NCBI GenBank assembly: GCA_025963965.1
Contig: JAOPZS010000058.1
Span: forward strand, 1-32,710
Origin: Solirubrobacterales bacterium
GTDB lineage: Bacteria; Actinomycetota; Thermoleophilia; Solirubrobacterales; Solirubrobacteraceae
Length of the DNA: 32,710 nucleotides
Direction of reading: 5' to 3'
Shown: positions 7,948 to 15,019 of the stretch, in pieces
Position numbering within the stretch: the stretch's first letter is position 1
Layout of the letters: the number at the start of each line of letters is the position of its first letter
Notes under the pieces: model-generated
Seen by the model: the letters and a program-made list of their open reading frames with translations, nothing else
What the model was told of the DNA's origin: nothing
The model's database searches: none
Program-made: the position numbers and the translations under genes

Positions 7948-8264
7948 CGGCTCTCCTTGACTCGCTGCTCAGCGGCCTGCTTGAAGGACGCGAGCGATTG
8001 GTTCCAGAACTGGTCCAGGTAGGCGCGCAGCGCGCTGACGCCGGCGGGATCCACCTGGTAGATGCGGCGGTTCCCGGCGGGCCTGTCGGTGACGAGACCC
8101 GCTCCCTTCAGCACGCGGAGGTGCTGGGAGACCGCTGGACGGCTGACCGGCAGATGCTCGGCGAGCTCCCCGACCGCCTGTGGGCGGACGGCGAGCCTCT
8201 CGAAAATCTCACGCCGCGTCCGATCGCCCAGCGCTTCGAATGCCTGTGCTTGGTAAGCGAGCAC
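7944..8264 (-). CDS. ArsR-family winged-helix transcriptional repressor
   Basis: A 106-residue protein with the ArsR fold. FEALGDRTRREIFERLA opens it, and VGELAEHLPVSRPAVSQHLRVLKGAGLV (about residues 31-58) is the helix-turn-helix, followed by the wing at GNRRIYQVDP. No Cys pair of the ELCVCDL type is present, so it is not a classical metal sensor. The start is GTG at 8264. It is the first gene of a coupled pair with the SRPBCC gene. An inverted repeat covers the -10 region and start, so autorepression is likely. Confidence 0.92.
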   Translation of the reverse strand: MLAYQAQAFEALGDRTRREIFERLAVRPQAVGELAEHLPVSRPAVSQHLRVLKGAGLVTDRPAGNRRIYQVDPAGVSALRAYLDQFWNQSLASFKQAAEQRVKESR

Positions 8265-8289
8265 TAACGGTAAGTTAGCACTTACCCTA
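8264..8289 (-). promoter_or_regulatory. arsR promoter with overlapping operator-like inverted repeats
   Basis: Two inverted repeats interlock just before the arsR start: GGTAAG-N6-CTTACC (8269-8286) and CTAAC-N5-GTTAG (8264-8278). A -10-like TAGGGT reads on the minus strand at 8289-8284, 19 nt before the GTG. The patch is much more AT-rich than its surroundings. Binding here would block RNA polymerase, as expected for ArsR autorepression. Confidence 0.55.
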
Positions 8290-8330
8290 GCCGCCGGTCA
8301 AGGCCTCGCCGCGTGAGACGCCCGCCCCGG

Positions 8331-8921
8331 CTAGGCGGACCCGGCCGTCTCCCCCACGAGCCGCAGCAGCATCTCGTGCAGGCGGTCGTCGGAGCCGAGC
8401 TCGGCGTGGAACGCGACGCCGATCAGGTGGCCCTGGCGGGCGGCGACAGGATGGCCGTCCACGCTCGCGAGGATCTCGACTTCCGGGCCGTGCTCGGCTA
8501 TCCACGGCGCCCTTATGAAAATCGCCCGCATCGGCCCGCCGGGCATCCCGGCGACGTCGAGGTCGGCCTCGAAGCTCGCGATCTGGCGCCCGAAGGCGTT
8601 GCGCCGAGCCTCCACGTCCATCAGGCCGAGATGAGAGCGGTCGAGCATGATCAGCCCGGCGCAGGAGCCGAGCACGGGACGGCCGCTGGCGACGAACTCG
8701 CGCAACGGCTCGGCAAGGCCCTCCCGCTCGACGCCGAGCGTCATCGTGGTCGACTCCCCCCCGGGGATCACGAGGCCGTCGAGCCCCTCCAGGTCCGCCG
8801 GCACGCGCACCTCCCTTGTCTGCGCCCCGAGCCCGGCGAGCATCCGCTCGTGTGCATCAAAACCCCCCTGCAGCGCCAGCACGCCGATCAGCGGACCGCC
8901 TGCGTGTGCTCTCTCACCCAT
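8331..8921 (-). CDS. pdxT: pyridoxal 5'-phosphate synthase glutaminase subunit PdxT
   Basis: The 196-residue class I glutamine amidotransferase has the whole PdxT signature. It shows GVLALQGGFDAH (13-24), PGGESTT (53-59), GSCAGLI (85-91, nucleophile Cys87), RNAFGRQ (107-113) and FHAEL (171-175, His172 and Glu174). It splits glutamine and channels ammonia to PdxS in the 12+12 PLP synthase. The ATG at 8921 lies 71 bp after pdxS, and that gap is filled by a long hairpin ending 12 nt before the start. The N-terminal MGERAHAGGP is slightly longer than in most homologues. Confidence 0.95.
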   Translation of the reverse strand: MGERAHAGGPLIGVLALQGGFDAHERMLAGLGAQTREVRVPADLEGLDGLVIPGGESTTMTLGVEREGLAEPLREFVASGRPVLGSCAGLIMLDRSHLGLMDVEARRNAFGRQIASFEADLDVAGMPGGPMRAIFIRAPWIAEHGPEVEILASVDGHPVAARQGHLIGVAFHAELGSDDRLHEMLLRLVGETAGSA

Positions 8922-8933
8922 TGGTCGCGGAGC

Positions 8934-8984
8934 GGTCTGATCGTTTTGAGCGCCTGCGAAGCACTAGCTCAAAATGATCAGACC
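8934..8984. repeat. 51-bp palindrome with 18-nt arms between pdxS and pdxT
   Basis: The left arm 8934-8951 and right arm 8967-8984 are complementary at 17 of 18 positions around a 15-nt loop. The arms contain a TTTT tract and are clearly more AT-rich than the flanking coding DNA. Read on the minus strand, the hairpin starts 8 nt after the pdxS stop and ends 12 nt before the pdxT ATG, with no following T-run. It may be an attenuator or processing site, or one copy of a dispersed palindromic element. No second copy is visible in this window. Confidence 0.75.
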
Positions 8985-8992
8985 CGAAGCGC

Positions 8993-9877
8993 TTACCAAC
9001 CGCGCTGGGCCAGGAGCTGCTCGCTCTCGAGCTTGGAGCTCTCGAGGCTGACCATGGCGGGGCCCAGCCCGCGCGAGGCCTCGGCGACGCGGGCCGCGTC
9101 CTGCCAGTGGGTCGTCGCTTCGACGACCGCGCGCGCCCGCAGAGCGGGGTCCTCGGACTTGAAGATGCCCGAGCCGACGAACACGCCCTCGGCGCCGAGC
9201 GCCATCATCAGCGCGGCGTCGGCGGGGGTCGCGATGCCGCCGGCGCAGAACAGCACGACCGGGAGCTTGCCCTCCTGCGCGACACCGCGGACGATGTCCA
9301 GGGGCGCGGCGATCTCCTTCGCAGCCGTTGCCAGCTCGTCCTCGCCGAGCATCGTGAGACGGCGGATTTCGCCGACGATCTGGCGCATGTGGCGGACCGC
9401 CTCGACGATGTCGCCCGTGCCCGCCTCGCCCTTGGAGCGGATCATCGCCGCCCCCTCGCCGATCCGCCGCAGCGCCTCGCCGAGGTTCGTCGCGCCGCAC
9501 ACGAAAGGCACCTTGAAGTCCCACTTGTCGATGTGGTTGCGCTCGTCCGCCGGCGTCAGCACCTCGGACTCGTCGATGTAGTCGACCTCGAGCGCCTCGA
9601 GCACTCGCGCCTCCATGAAGTGCCCGATCCGCGCCTTGGCCATCACGGGGATCGTCACGGTCTCCTGGATGCCGGCGATCATCTCCGGGTCGGACATACG
9701 CGCGACACCGCCGTCACGGCGGATGTCGGCGGGTACGCGCTCGAGCGCCATCACCGCGGCGGCTCCGGCGTCCTCGGCCGTCTTCGCCTGCTCGGAGTCC
9801 ACGACGTCCATGATCACGCCGCCCTTGAGCATCTCGGCCAGGCCGCTCTTGACCCGGAAAGTCGCCTCGTCGCGCAT
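8993..9877 (-). CDS. pdxS: pyridoxal 5'-phosphate synthase lyase subunit PdxS
   Basis: The 294-residue protein matches PdxS end to end. GGVIMDVV (19-26, Asp24), [10 protein letters not shown] (78-87, Lys81 that forms the first imine) and MIRSKGE with Lys149 lie at the same positions as in B. subtilis. The later [25 protein letters not shown] is the phosphate-binding end of the barrel. PdxS builds pyridoxal phosphate from ribose-5-phosphate, glyceraldehyde-3-phosphate and ammonia supplied by PdxT. The ATG at 9877 has TAAACT ending 7 nt upstream and no Shine-Dalgarno, suggesting leaderless translation. Confidence 0.97.
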   Translation of the reverse strand: MRDEATFRVKSGLAEMLKGGVIMDVVDSEQAKTAEDAGAAAVMALERVPADIRRDGGVARMSDPEMIAGIQETVTIPVMAKARIGHFMEARVLEALEVDYIDESEVLTPADERNHIDKWDFKVPFVCGATNLGEALRRIGEGAAMIRSKGEAGTGDIVEAVRHMRQIVGEIRRLTMLGEDELATAAKEIAAPLDIVRGVAQEGKLPVVLFCAGGIATPADAALMMALGAEGVFVGSGIFKSEDPALRARAVVEATTHWQDAARVAEASRGLGPAMVSLESSKLESEQLLAQRGW

Positions 9878-9884
9878 GCCGAGC

Positions 9885-9890
9885 AGTTTA
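9885..9890 (-). promoter_or_regulatory. candidate -10 element of pdxS, leaderless type
   Basis: TAAACT on the minus strand ends 7 nt before the pdxS ATG. No convincing -35 hexamer lies at the expected distance. The rest of the 112-bp gap to the GNAT gene (9878-9989) shows only a short CTCAG/CTGAG inverted repeat. Confidence 0.45.
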
Positions 9891-9989
9891 TCCGGGGGCC
9901 GCCCGCTCTTCCCGCGCCGGACCGGCGAAGCCTCAGCGCAGATGATGTTCTGAGCGGCGCATGCGGTCAGCAGGCCCGCGGGCGCACGG

Positions 9990-10454
9990 TCAGCCGAGCG
10001 CCCGCGTGAACACGAGCCTCGCGCCTCCCGACGGCGAGTAGCCCTCGACCTCCTCGGTCTGAAAGCCGAGCGCTTCGTGAAAGGCGCGGGACCCGGCGTT
10101 CTCGGTGCTCGTGATCGCCTTCAGCCCCTTCGCGCCGCGAGCACGGACGAGCTCCTCGAAGCGCTCGTACATCCTCCGTGCGAGGCCTTCGCCGCGCGCC
10201 TGGATGCGGACCGCAACGACATGGACGTAACCGTCGCCGCGCTGGCCGAGGAAACCGAGCAGGTACCCCTCGATCCTGCCGTCGCGTTCAGCGAGCACGG
10301 AGGTCTCACCGAACTCGTGCACGTACAGCGCCTGGTGCAGGAAGGCCGTGTCCCGCTCACCCCAGAACTCACCGAGTTCGCCGAGGATCACCCGCAGATC
10401 CTCGACCGTGACGCTGCGCAGCACCAAGCCGATTGCGCCCTCCCGCTCACTCAC
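9990..10454 (-). CDS. GNAT-family N-acetyltransferase
   Basis: A 154-residue GNAT domain. [23 protein letters not shown] (residues ~77-99) carries the acetyl-CoA-binding R-x-x-G-x-G/A loop, and [20 protein letters not shown] is the conserved C-terminal part. It transfers an acetyl group to an unidentified amine. The GTG start at 10454 has TAGGGT ending 7 nt upstream, another leaderless-type arrangement. The gene lies between rpiR and pdxS on the same strand but is separated from both by more than 100 bp, so it is probably its own transcription unit. Confidence 0.85.
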   Translation of the reverse strand: MSEREGAIGLVLRSVTVEDLRVILGELGEFWGERDTAFLHQALYVHEFGETSVLAERDGRIEGYLLGFLGQRGDGYVHVVAVRIQARGEGLARRMYERFEELVRARGAKGLKAITSTENAGSRAFHEALGFQTEEVEGYSPSGGARLVFTRALG

Positions 10455-10461
10455 CCTGCCG

Positions 10462-10467
10462 ACCCTA
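10462..10467 (-). promoter_or_regulatory. candidate -10 element of the GNAT gene
   Basis: TAGGGT on the minus strand ends 7 nt before the GTG at 10454. No -35 match is seen. Confidence 0.4.
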
Positions 10468-10519
10468 CGACGCTCGCCCGCAAAGCCCCAGCGCCGAATC
10501 AGTCACTCACGCGAGCGAA

Positions 10520-10576
10520 GGCCGGGACGGCGCAGCAGCTCGTCGCGCAGCGACCTGCTGCTGCGACGACCCGGCC
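10520..10576 (-). terminator. 57-nt near-perfect dyad after the rpiR gene, candidate terminator
   Basis: The segment folds into one long stem. Outer arms 10520-10526/10570-10576 are 7 bp, middle arms 10531-10538/10558-10565 are 8 bp, and inner arms 10542-10546/10550-10554 are 5 bp around a GCA loop, with symmetric internal mismatches. It starts 7 nt past the rpiR stop on the minus strand. It has no T-run, so it is a terminator by position and stability rather than by the classical pattern. Confidence 0.6.
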
Positions 10577-10583
10577 TGAGCGT

Positions 10584-11492
10584 CTACTTCAACCGAAACG
10601 CCTTGATCCGGTCGTCGTACTGCGCCGTGTCCTGCGCGTAGACGCCGTAGGCGAGGGCCTGGATGATGCTCAGCAGGGCCGCGTGGGAGCGCACGTAGGC
10701 AGGGCTGTTGGAGGAGTAGTAGAGCTTGATCTTGGCGAGCTTCGCGACCTCCGAGAGCGTCGCGTCGGTGATCGCGGCGGTCTTCGCATGGCGGTGGCGC
10801 GCGAGCTTCATGGCGCGCACGACGAGCGGGTGCGGGCGCCCGGCGGACAGCCCGATCACGAGCGTCGTCGAGTCGATCCGGCCGAGGCGGCTGAGCGCCT
10901 CCTGGGACGGGCTTGCGACTACGTCGACGCGCAGGTCGAGCAGCATCAGCAGGTGGCGGAGGTAGCTGGCGAAGAAGGCCATCTGATCGGTGCCGGCGAC
11001 GAGCACCTTCTCGGCCTCGACGATCGCGCCGATCAGCGAGTCGACGGCGCTGCGCGAGACCTTGCGAGCGGTCTCCTCGACGTTGAGGTGGTCGGCGGCG
11101 AGCGCCGACTCGAACTCGTTCTGGTCGAGGGAGAACAATGGCGCCGAGCTGGACGGCGTCCCCTCCTTGGCGGGCTTGGCGTTGACGCGGCGGTATTCCT
11201 CCCTGGCCGCCGCCTGCAGCTCGGGGAAGCCCTCGAAGCCGAGCGCCTGGGAGAAGCGCACGACCGTGGAGCTCGACGTGTTGGCGCGGCGCGCCAGCTC
11301 CTCGGCGGTCTGAAAGGCTGCCTCGTCGAGGTGGTCGACGATGTACTGGGCAACGTCCTTCTGGGAGCGCGAGCACTCCTCGAAACGCGCCTGGATGTAC
11401 TTCGAGAGGCTCTGATGCTCGGACGTGCCGTTGGCCGGCGGCGCCTCTGGAGTCTTGGTGGCTGCTCGCTTCACGGCGCATCTGTTCGACAT
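10584..11492 (-). CDS. RpiR-family transcriptional regulator (HTH_6 plus SIS domain)
   Basis: The ATG at 11492 gives 302 residues and has a good TGGAGG ribosome-binding site about 7 nt upstream. Longer in-frame extensions run into the divergent oxidoreductase gene and lack support. Residues ~25-105 form the HTH_6 domain (SQKDVAQYIVDHLDEAAFQTAEELARRANTSSSTVVRFSQALGF, in parts). Residues ~150-285 form a SIS sugar-phosphate isomerase-like fold (EKVLVAGTDQMAFFASYLRHLL). RpiR proteins usually sense a sugar phosphate and control sugar catabolic genes. The divergent neighbour is a lipid-modification operon, so regulation of that operon is possible but unproven. Confidence 0.88.
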   Translation of the reverse strand: MSNRCAVKRAATKTPEAPPANGTSEHQSLSKYIQARFEECSRSQKDVAQYIVDHLDEAAFQTAEELARRANTSSSTVVRFSQALGFEGFPELQAAAREEYRRVNAKPAKEGTPSSSAPLFSLDQNEFESALAADHLNVEETARKVSRSAVDSLIGAIVEAEKVLVAGTDQMAFFASYLRHLLMLLDLRVDVVASPSQEALSRLGRIDSTTLVIGLSAGRPHPLVVRAMKLARHRHAKTAAITDATLSEVAKLAKIKLYYSSNSPAYVRSHAALLSIIQALAYGVYAQDTAQYDDRIKAFRLK

Positions 11493-11562
11493 GTCGGGCC
11501 TCCACTCCTGCACCCTCTTGACACGCCGCGGTGATCCGCGCGTGCGATCGGGGCGTATGGGA

Positions 11563-11580
11563 GGGCAAGCGATGATGCCC
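11563..11580. promoter_or_regulatory. possible operator in the rpiR/oxidoreductase intergenic region
   Basis: The inverted repeat GGGCA-N8-TGCCC sits in the 138-bp divergent spacer 11493-11630. A TTGACA on the plus strand at 11518-11523 has no matching -10 at normal spacing. The repeat is short and could be chance. Confidence 0.25.
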
Positions 11581-11630
11581 CGAATCGAGCAGTCCTCCCC
11601 AGCCGCAAGCTCGCGGCCGGCCCAGTAGCG

Positions 11631-12887
11631 ATGCGCATCGCGATCGTCGGCGCGGGCGTTTCCGGGCTCGTTGCCGCCCGGCTGCTGCACGCCGAGCACG
11701 AGATCGTCGTGTACGAGGCCGGCTCCTACGCGGGCGGTCACACGAACACGGTGCGGGTAGAGACACCGCATGGGGAGCGGCACGTCGACACCGGGTTCAT
11801 CGTCATGAACGACCGCAACTACCCGGTCTTCACGCGCCTGCTCGACCTGCTCGGCGTCGCGCGCCAGCCGACCCACATGTCCTTCTCGGTCTCCGCAGAG
11901 CATGAGGACTTCGAGTACGCGGGCACGCCGCGGGGGCTGCTCGCACAACCGCGAAACCTGCTCTCCCCAGCCTTCGCCCGCATGGTGCTCGACCTGCTGC
12001 GCTTCAACCGCGAGCTGCGCCGCGTCCTGGAGGGCGAGATGCACGCCGCCGCCGCCGGCGAGTCACTGCAGGACTTCCTCGAGCGCCACCGCTTCTCGGC
12101 GCAGTTCGTCGAACGCCTGATCGTGCCGCAGGCGGCGGCCGTCTGGTCGGCCGACCCGCGCCAGATGCGCACATTTCCGGTGCGTTTCCTGGCCGAGTTC
12201 TTCCACAACCACGGCATGCTCGGCTTCCGCGACCGCCCCCGCTGGCTGACGATCGCCGGCGGCTCGGCTCGCTACGTTGACGCGCTGACGGCGCCGTTTC
12301 GCGAGCGCATCCGGCTGTGCACGCCGGTACTCGGCATCTCCCGCTCCGCAGACGACGTCGAGATCACGACTGCCGCGACAACGCCCGAGCGGTTCGACCA
12401 GGTCGTGATCGCCACCCACTCCGACCAGGCCCTCGGGATGCTCCGCGACCCGAGCGAGCGCGAGCGGCGAGTGCTCGGCTCGATCCCCTACCAGCAAAAC
12501 GAAGCCGTTCTGCACACCGATCCGCGGCTCTTGCCGCGGCGCCGCAGCGTTAGGGCCGCGTGGAACTATCACCTGCTCCCCCGCCCCAAGCCGGTCTCGA
12601 CGGTGACCTACTGGATGAACCATCTGCAGCGGATCGAGGACCCGCAGGACTTCTGCGTGACCCTCAACCGCACCGAGGCGATCGACCCGCAGCAGATCAT
12701 CAGGCGGATCGACTACTCCCACCCGGTTTTCACGCCCGAGGCAGTTGCCGCACAGTCGAGCCACTCTGCGATCAGCGGGCTGCATGCTCGCACGCACTAC
12801 TGCGGCGCCTACTGGGGCTGGGGCTTTCACGAGGACGGGGCGCGCAGCGCGCTTGCCGCCTGCGAGCCGTTCGGCGTGGGGCTGTGA
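11631..12887 (+). CDS. FAD-dependent amine-oxidase-fold oxidoreductase (COG2907 type)
   Basis: A 418-residue flavoprotein with the dinucleotide-binding motif AIVGAGVSGLVAARLL at residues 4-19, a GGHTNTV block and HVDTGFIVMN (~51-60). The C-terminal GAYWGWGFHEDGARSAL is a FAD-binding end typical of COG2907. Proteins of this family are usually encoded with a DUF1365 gene and a CFA-like methyltransferase, exactly as here. They are thought to oxidise or desaturate acyl chains already in membrane lipids; related genes have been linked in Rhodobacter to furan fatty acid synthesis (recalled, not checked). It is the first gene of a four-gene operon, and its stop overlaps the next start as GTGA. Confidence 0.85.
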   Translation: MRIAIVGAGVSGLVAARLLHAEHEIVVYEAGSYAGGHTNTVRVETPHGERHVDTGFIVMNDRNYPVFTRLLDLLGVARQPTHMSFSVSAEHEDFEYAGTPRGLLAQPRNLLSPAFARMVLDLLRFNRELRRVLEGEMHAAAAGESLQDFLERHRFSAQFVERLIVPQAAAVWSADPRQMRTFPVRFLAEFFHNHGMLGFRDRPRWLTIAGGSARYVDALTAPFRERIRLCTPVLGISRSADDVEITTAATTPERFDQVVIATHSDQALGMLRDPSERERRVLGSIPYQQNEAVLHTDPRLLPRRRSVRAAWNYHLLPRPKPVSTVTYWMNHLQRIEDPQDFCVTLNRTEAIDPQQIIRRIDYSHPVFTPEAVAAQSSHSAISGLHARTHYCGAYWGWGFHEDGARSALAACEPFGVGL

Positions 12888-13678
12888 GGAGCGCCTTGTA
12901 CGAGGGGACGGTCCGCCACCGCCGCCTGGGCGGAACGGCTGGGACCCTTCACTACGAGTTCCGCCACCGCCTGTTCATGGCCTACCTGGACCTCGAGGAG
13001 CTGCCGCGTGTGCTCGGGGACGGTCTGCTGAGCTCGGCGCGGCATCCCGCCCTGGCCTGGTTCCGGCGCGCCGACCATCTCGGTGACCCGGCGCGCGACC
13101 TCGCCGAGTCGGTCCGCGAGCTGGTCGCCGAGCGCACCGGGCACCGCCCGGACGGCCCGATCGGGCTGCTGACCCACCTGCGCTGCTTCGGGCACAACTT
13201 CAATCCGGTCAGCTTCTACTGGTGCTTCGCCGCGGACGGCGAGCGCGTGCAGGCGGTGATCGCGCACGTGACGAACACGCCGTGGGGCGAGAGCCACTCC
13301 TACGTGCTCGACATCGAGGCCCCCTCAGACCACGGCAGCGTGACGCTGGCCCGCGGCAGCTTCGAGAAGGAGCTGCACGTCTCGCCACTGATGGGTATGG
13401 GCCACGTCTATGACCTGCGCATGTCCGAGCCGCGCGGGCGCCTGTCGGTGCACATCGAGTCGACCTCGGCCGGGACCGGCGAGGAGCGCATCCCCGTGTT
13501 CGACGCGACGCTGTCGCTGGAGCGCCGCGAGTGGAGCCCCCGCGAGCTGCGGCGGCTGCTCGTGCGCTACCCGCTGCAGACGGTCGGGATCCTCGCGCGC
13601 ATCTATTCGCATGCGCTGCGCCTTCGCCTGCGTGGCGCCGTGTATCACCCCCACCCGCGCGGGACGGTCCCGGCATGA
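12884..13678 (+). CDS. DUF1365 family protein
   Basis: I start at GTG 12884, overlapping the upstream stop as GTGA, which gives 264 residues beginning VRSALYEGTVRHRR. This matches the usual DUF1365 opening (SALYxGxVxHxR). Further family blocks are FRHRLFMAYLDLEEL, LLTHLRCFGHNFNPVSFYWCF, VTNTPWGESHSYVL and KELHVSPLMGM. The many conserved His residues suggest a metal or cofactor site, but no mechanism is established from the sequence. The family nearly always accompanies COG2907 oxidoreductases and CFA-like enzymes; an oxygenase-type role on acyl chains is a hypothesis. The stop overlaps the methyltransferase start as ATGA. Confidence 0.85.
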   Translation: MRSALYEGTVRHRRLGGTAGTLHYEFRHRLFMAYLDLEELPRVLGDGLLSSARHPALAWFRRADHLGDPARDLAESVRELVAERTGHRPDGPIGLLTHLRCFGHNFNPVSFYWCFAADGERVQAVIAHVTNTPWGESHSYVLDIEAPSDHGSVTLARGSFEKELHVSPLMGMGHVYDLRMSEPRGRLSVHIESTSAGTGEERIPVFDATLSLERREWSPRELRRLLVRYPLQTVGILARIYSHALRLRLRGAVYHPHPRGTVPA

Positions 13679-15009
13679 GCACGCGCGAGGCGCGCCCGGG
13701 ACCGGCGGAACCCGCCGCCCTACGGCGGCTCGAGGCGGCCCGGCCCGCCCGCCGCAAGCCTGTGCGCGGCACGATCTCTCGCCGGATCGTGCTGCGGGCG
13801 CTGCGCGGGATCGGCGGCGGCGAGCTCGAGCTCCGCGAGGGCAGCGAGCGGACCGTGCTCGGCGAGCTCGACCCGGCGCGGCCGCTGCGCGCCGTGATCG
13901 AGGTGCGCTCGCCGCGCTTCTACCGACAGCTGCTGCGTGGCAGCGTCGGCCTCTGCGAGTCCTACATGGACGGCGTCTGGGAGTGCGACGACCTGGTGGC
14001 GTTGACGCGGATCGCGGCGCTCAACGTCGGTGCGCTCGACAGGCTGCGGCGCGTCCTCGCACCGGTGCTCGTACCGGTGCAGCGCTGGGGGCGGTTCCTT
14101 GCGCGAAACACGCCCGGGCGCGCCCGGCGGCGGATCGAAGCCCACTACGACCTGGGAAACGAGCTGTTCGCCACCTTCCTGGATGAGACGATGATGTACT
14201 CCTGCGCGCTCTTCGAGCATCCCGAGGCCGACCTACGGGACGCCTCCCTGGCAAAGCTCGAGCGAATCTGCGCACGTCTCGATCTGCGGCCCTCAGACCA
14301 CGTGCTCGAGATCGGCACCGGCTGGGGCGGCTTTGCCTGCTACGCGGCCGAGCGTTACGGGTGCCGGGTGACGACGACGACGATCTCACGCGAACAGCAC
14401 GCCTACGCCACGCGGCGCGCCGCTGAGGCGGGGCTGTCGGATCGCGTGACGGTGCTCTGCGAGGACTACCGCGCCCTCACCGGCAGCTACGACAAGCTCG
14501 TCTCGATCGAGATGATCGAGGCGGTCGGGTGGCAGTACTTCGGGCGCTTCTTCAGCCGCTGCTCGGAGCTGCTGCGACCGGACGGAGCGATGATGCTGCA
14601 GGCGATCGTGATCGACGACCGCGCCTACGAGGTCGAGAAGGCGGGCCGCTCGTTCATCAACACCTACATCTTCCCCGGCGGCTGCCTGCCCTCGCTCGAG
14701 GTGATCGCGCGGACGGTGGCGCGCGAGACAGACCTGCGACAGGTACACCTCGAGGACATCACGGCGCATTACACGACGACGCTCGCCGCCTGGCGGGAGC
14801 GCTTCCTGGCGGCACGCGAGACCCTCACCGAGCTCGGCTATGACGAGCGCTTCCACCGCCTCTGGGAGCTGTACCTGAGCTATTGCGAGGGGGGCTTCGC
14901 AGAGCGGCGGATCCAGGACGTGCAACTGCTGCTGGCCAAGCCCGGCTACCGCGCCGAGCCGCTCGCCGCGGGCGCCGGCGCCTCCCTCCCGGCCCCCGCC
15001 TCCCTGTAG
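13675..15009 (+). CDS. cyclopropane-fatty-acid-synthase-like SAM methyltransferase, variant active site
   Basis: From ATG 13675 (ATGA overlap) the protein has 444 residues. HYDLGNELF (158-165), YSCALF with Cys177, the SAM loop EIGTGWGGF (212-220), MIEAVG with Glu282 and YIFPGGCLPS (Tyr331) define the CFA synthase family. Aligned by eye with E. coli CFA synthase, four bicarbonate-site residues are kept (Cys139, Glu239, Ile268, Tyr317 equivalents). The fifth, His266, is replaced by Gln309 in MMLQAIVI. This Q-A-I variant is what I associate with the copies found beside DUF1365/COG2907 genes. The enzyme methylates phospholipid double bonds; cyclopropane, methyl-branched or furan-precursor products cannot be told apart here. 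Confidence 0.88.
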   Translation: MSTREARPGPAEPAALRRLEAARPARRKPVRGTISRRIVLRALRGIGGGELELREGSERTVLGELDPARPLRAVIEVRSPRFYRQLLRGSVGLCESYMDGVWECDDLVALTRIAALNVGALDRLRRVLAPVLVPVQRWGRFLARNTPGRARRRIEAHYDLGNELFATFLDETMMYSCALFEHPEADLRDASLAKLERICARLDLRPSDHVLEIGTGWGGFACYAAERYGCRVTTTTISREQHAYATRRAAEAGLSDRVTVLCEDYRALTGSYDKLVSIEMIEAVGWQYFGRFFSRCSELLRPDGAMMLQAIVIDDRAYEVEKAGRSFINTYIFPGGCLPSLEVIARTVARETDLRQVHLEDITAHYTTTLAAWRERFLAARETLTELGYDERFHRLWELYLSYCEGGFAERRIQDVQLLLAKPGYRAEPLAAGAGASLPAPASL

Positions 15010-15019
15010 GGTCCGGCGC

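Noticed and set aside
8287-8334. CTAGCCG/CGGCTAG inverted repeat flanking the pdxT stop and arsR promoter
   Set aside because: The arms are 34 nt apart and lie inside other signals (the pdxT stop and the arsR -10), so a single functional structure is unlikely.
11518-11523. Perfect TTGACA -35-like hexamer upstream of the lipid operon
   Set aside because: No TANNNT or similar -10 lies at 16-19 nt; the nearest weak candidates give poor spacing.
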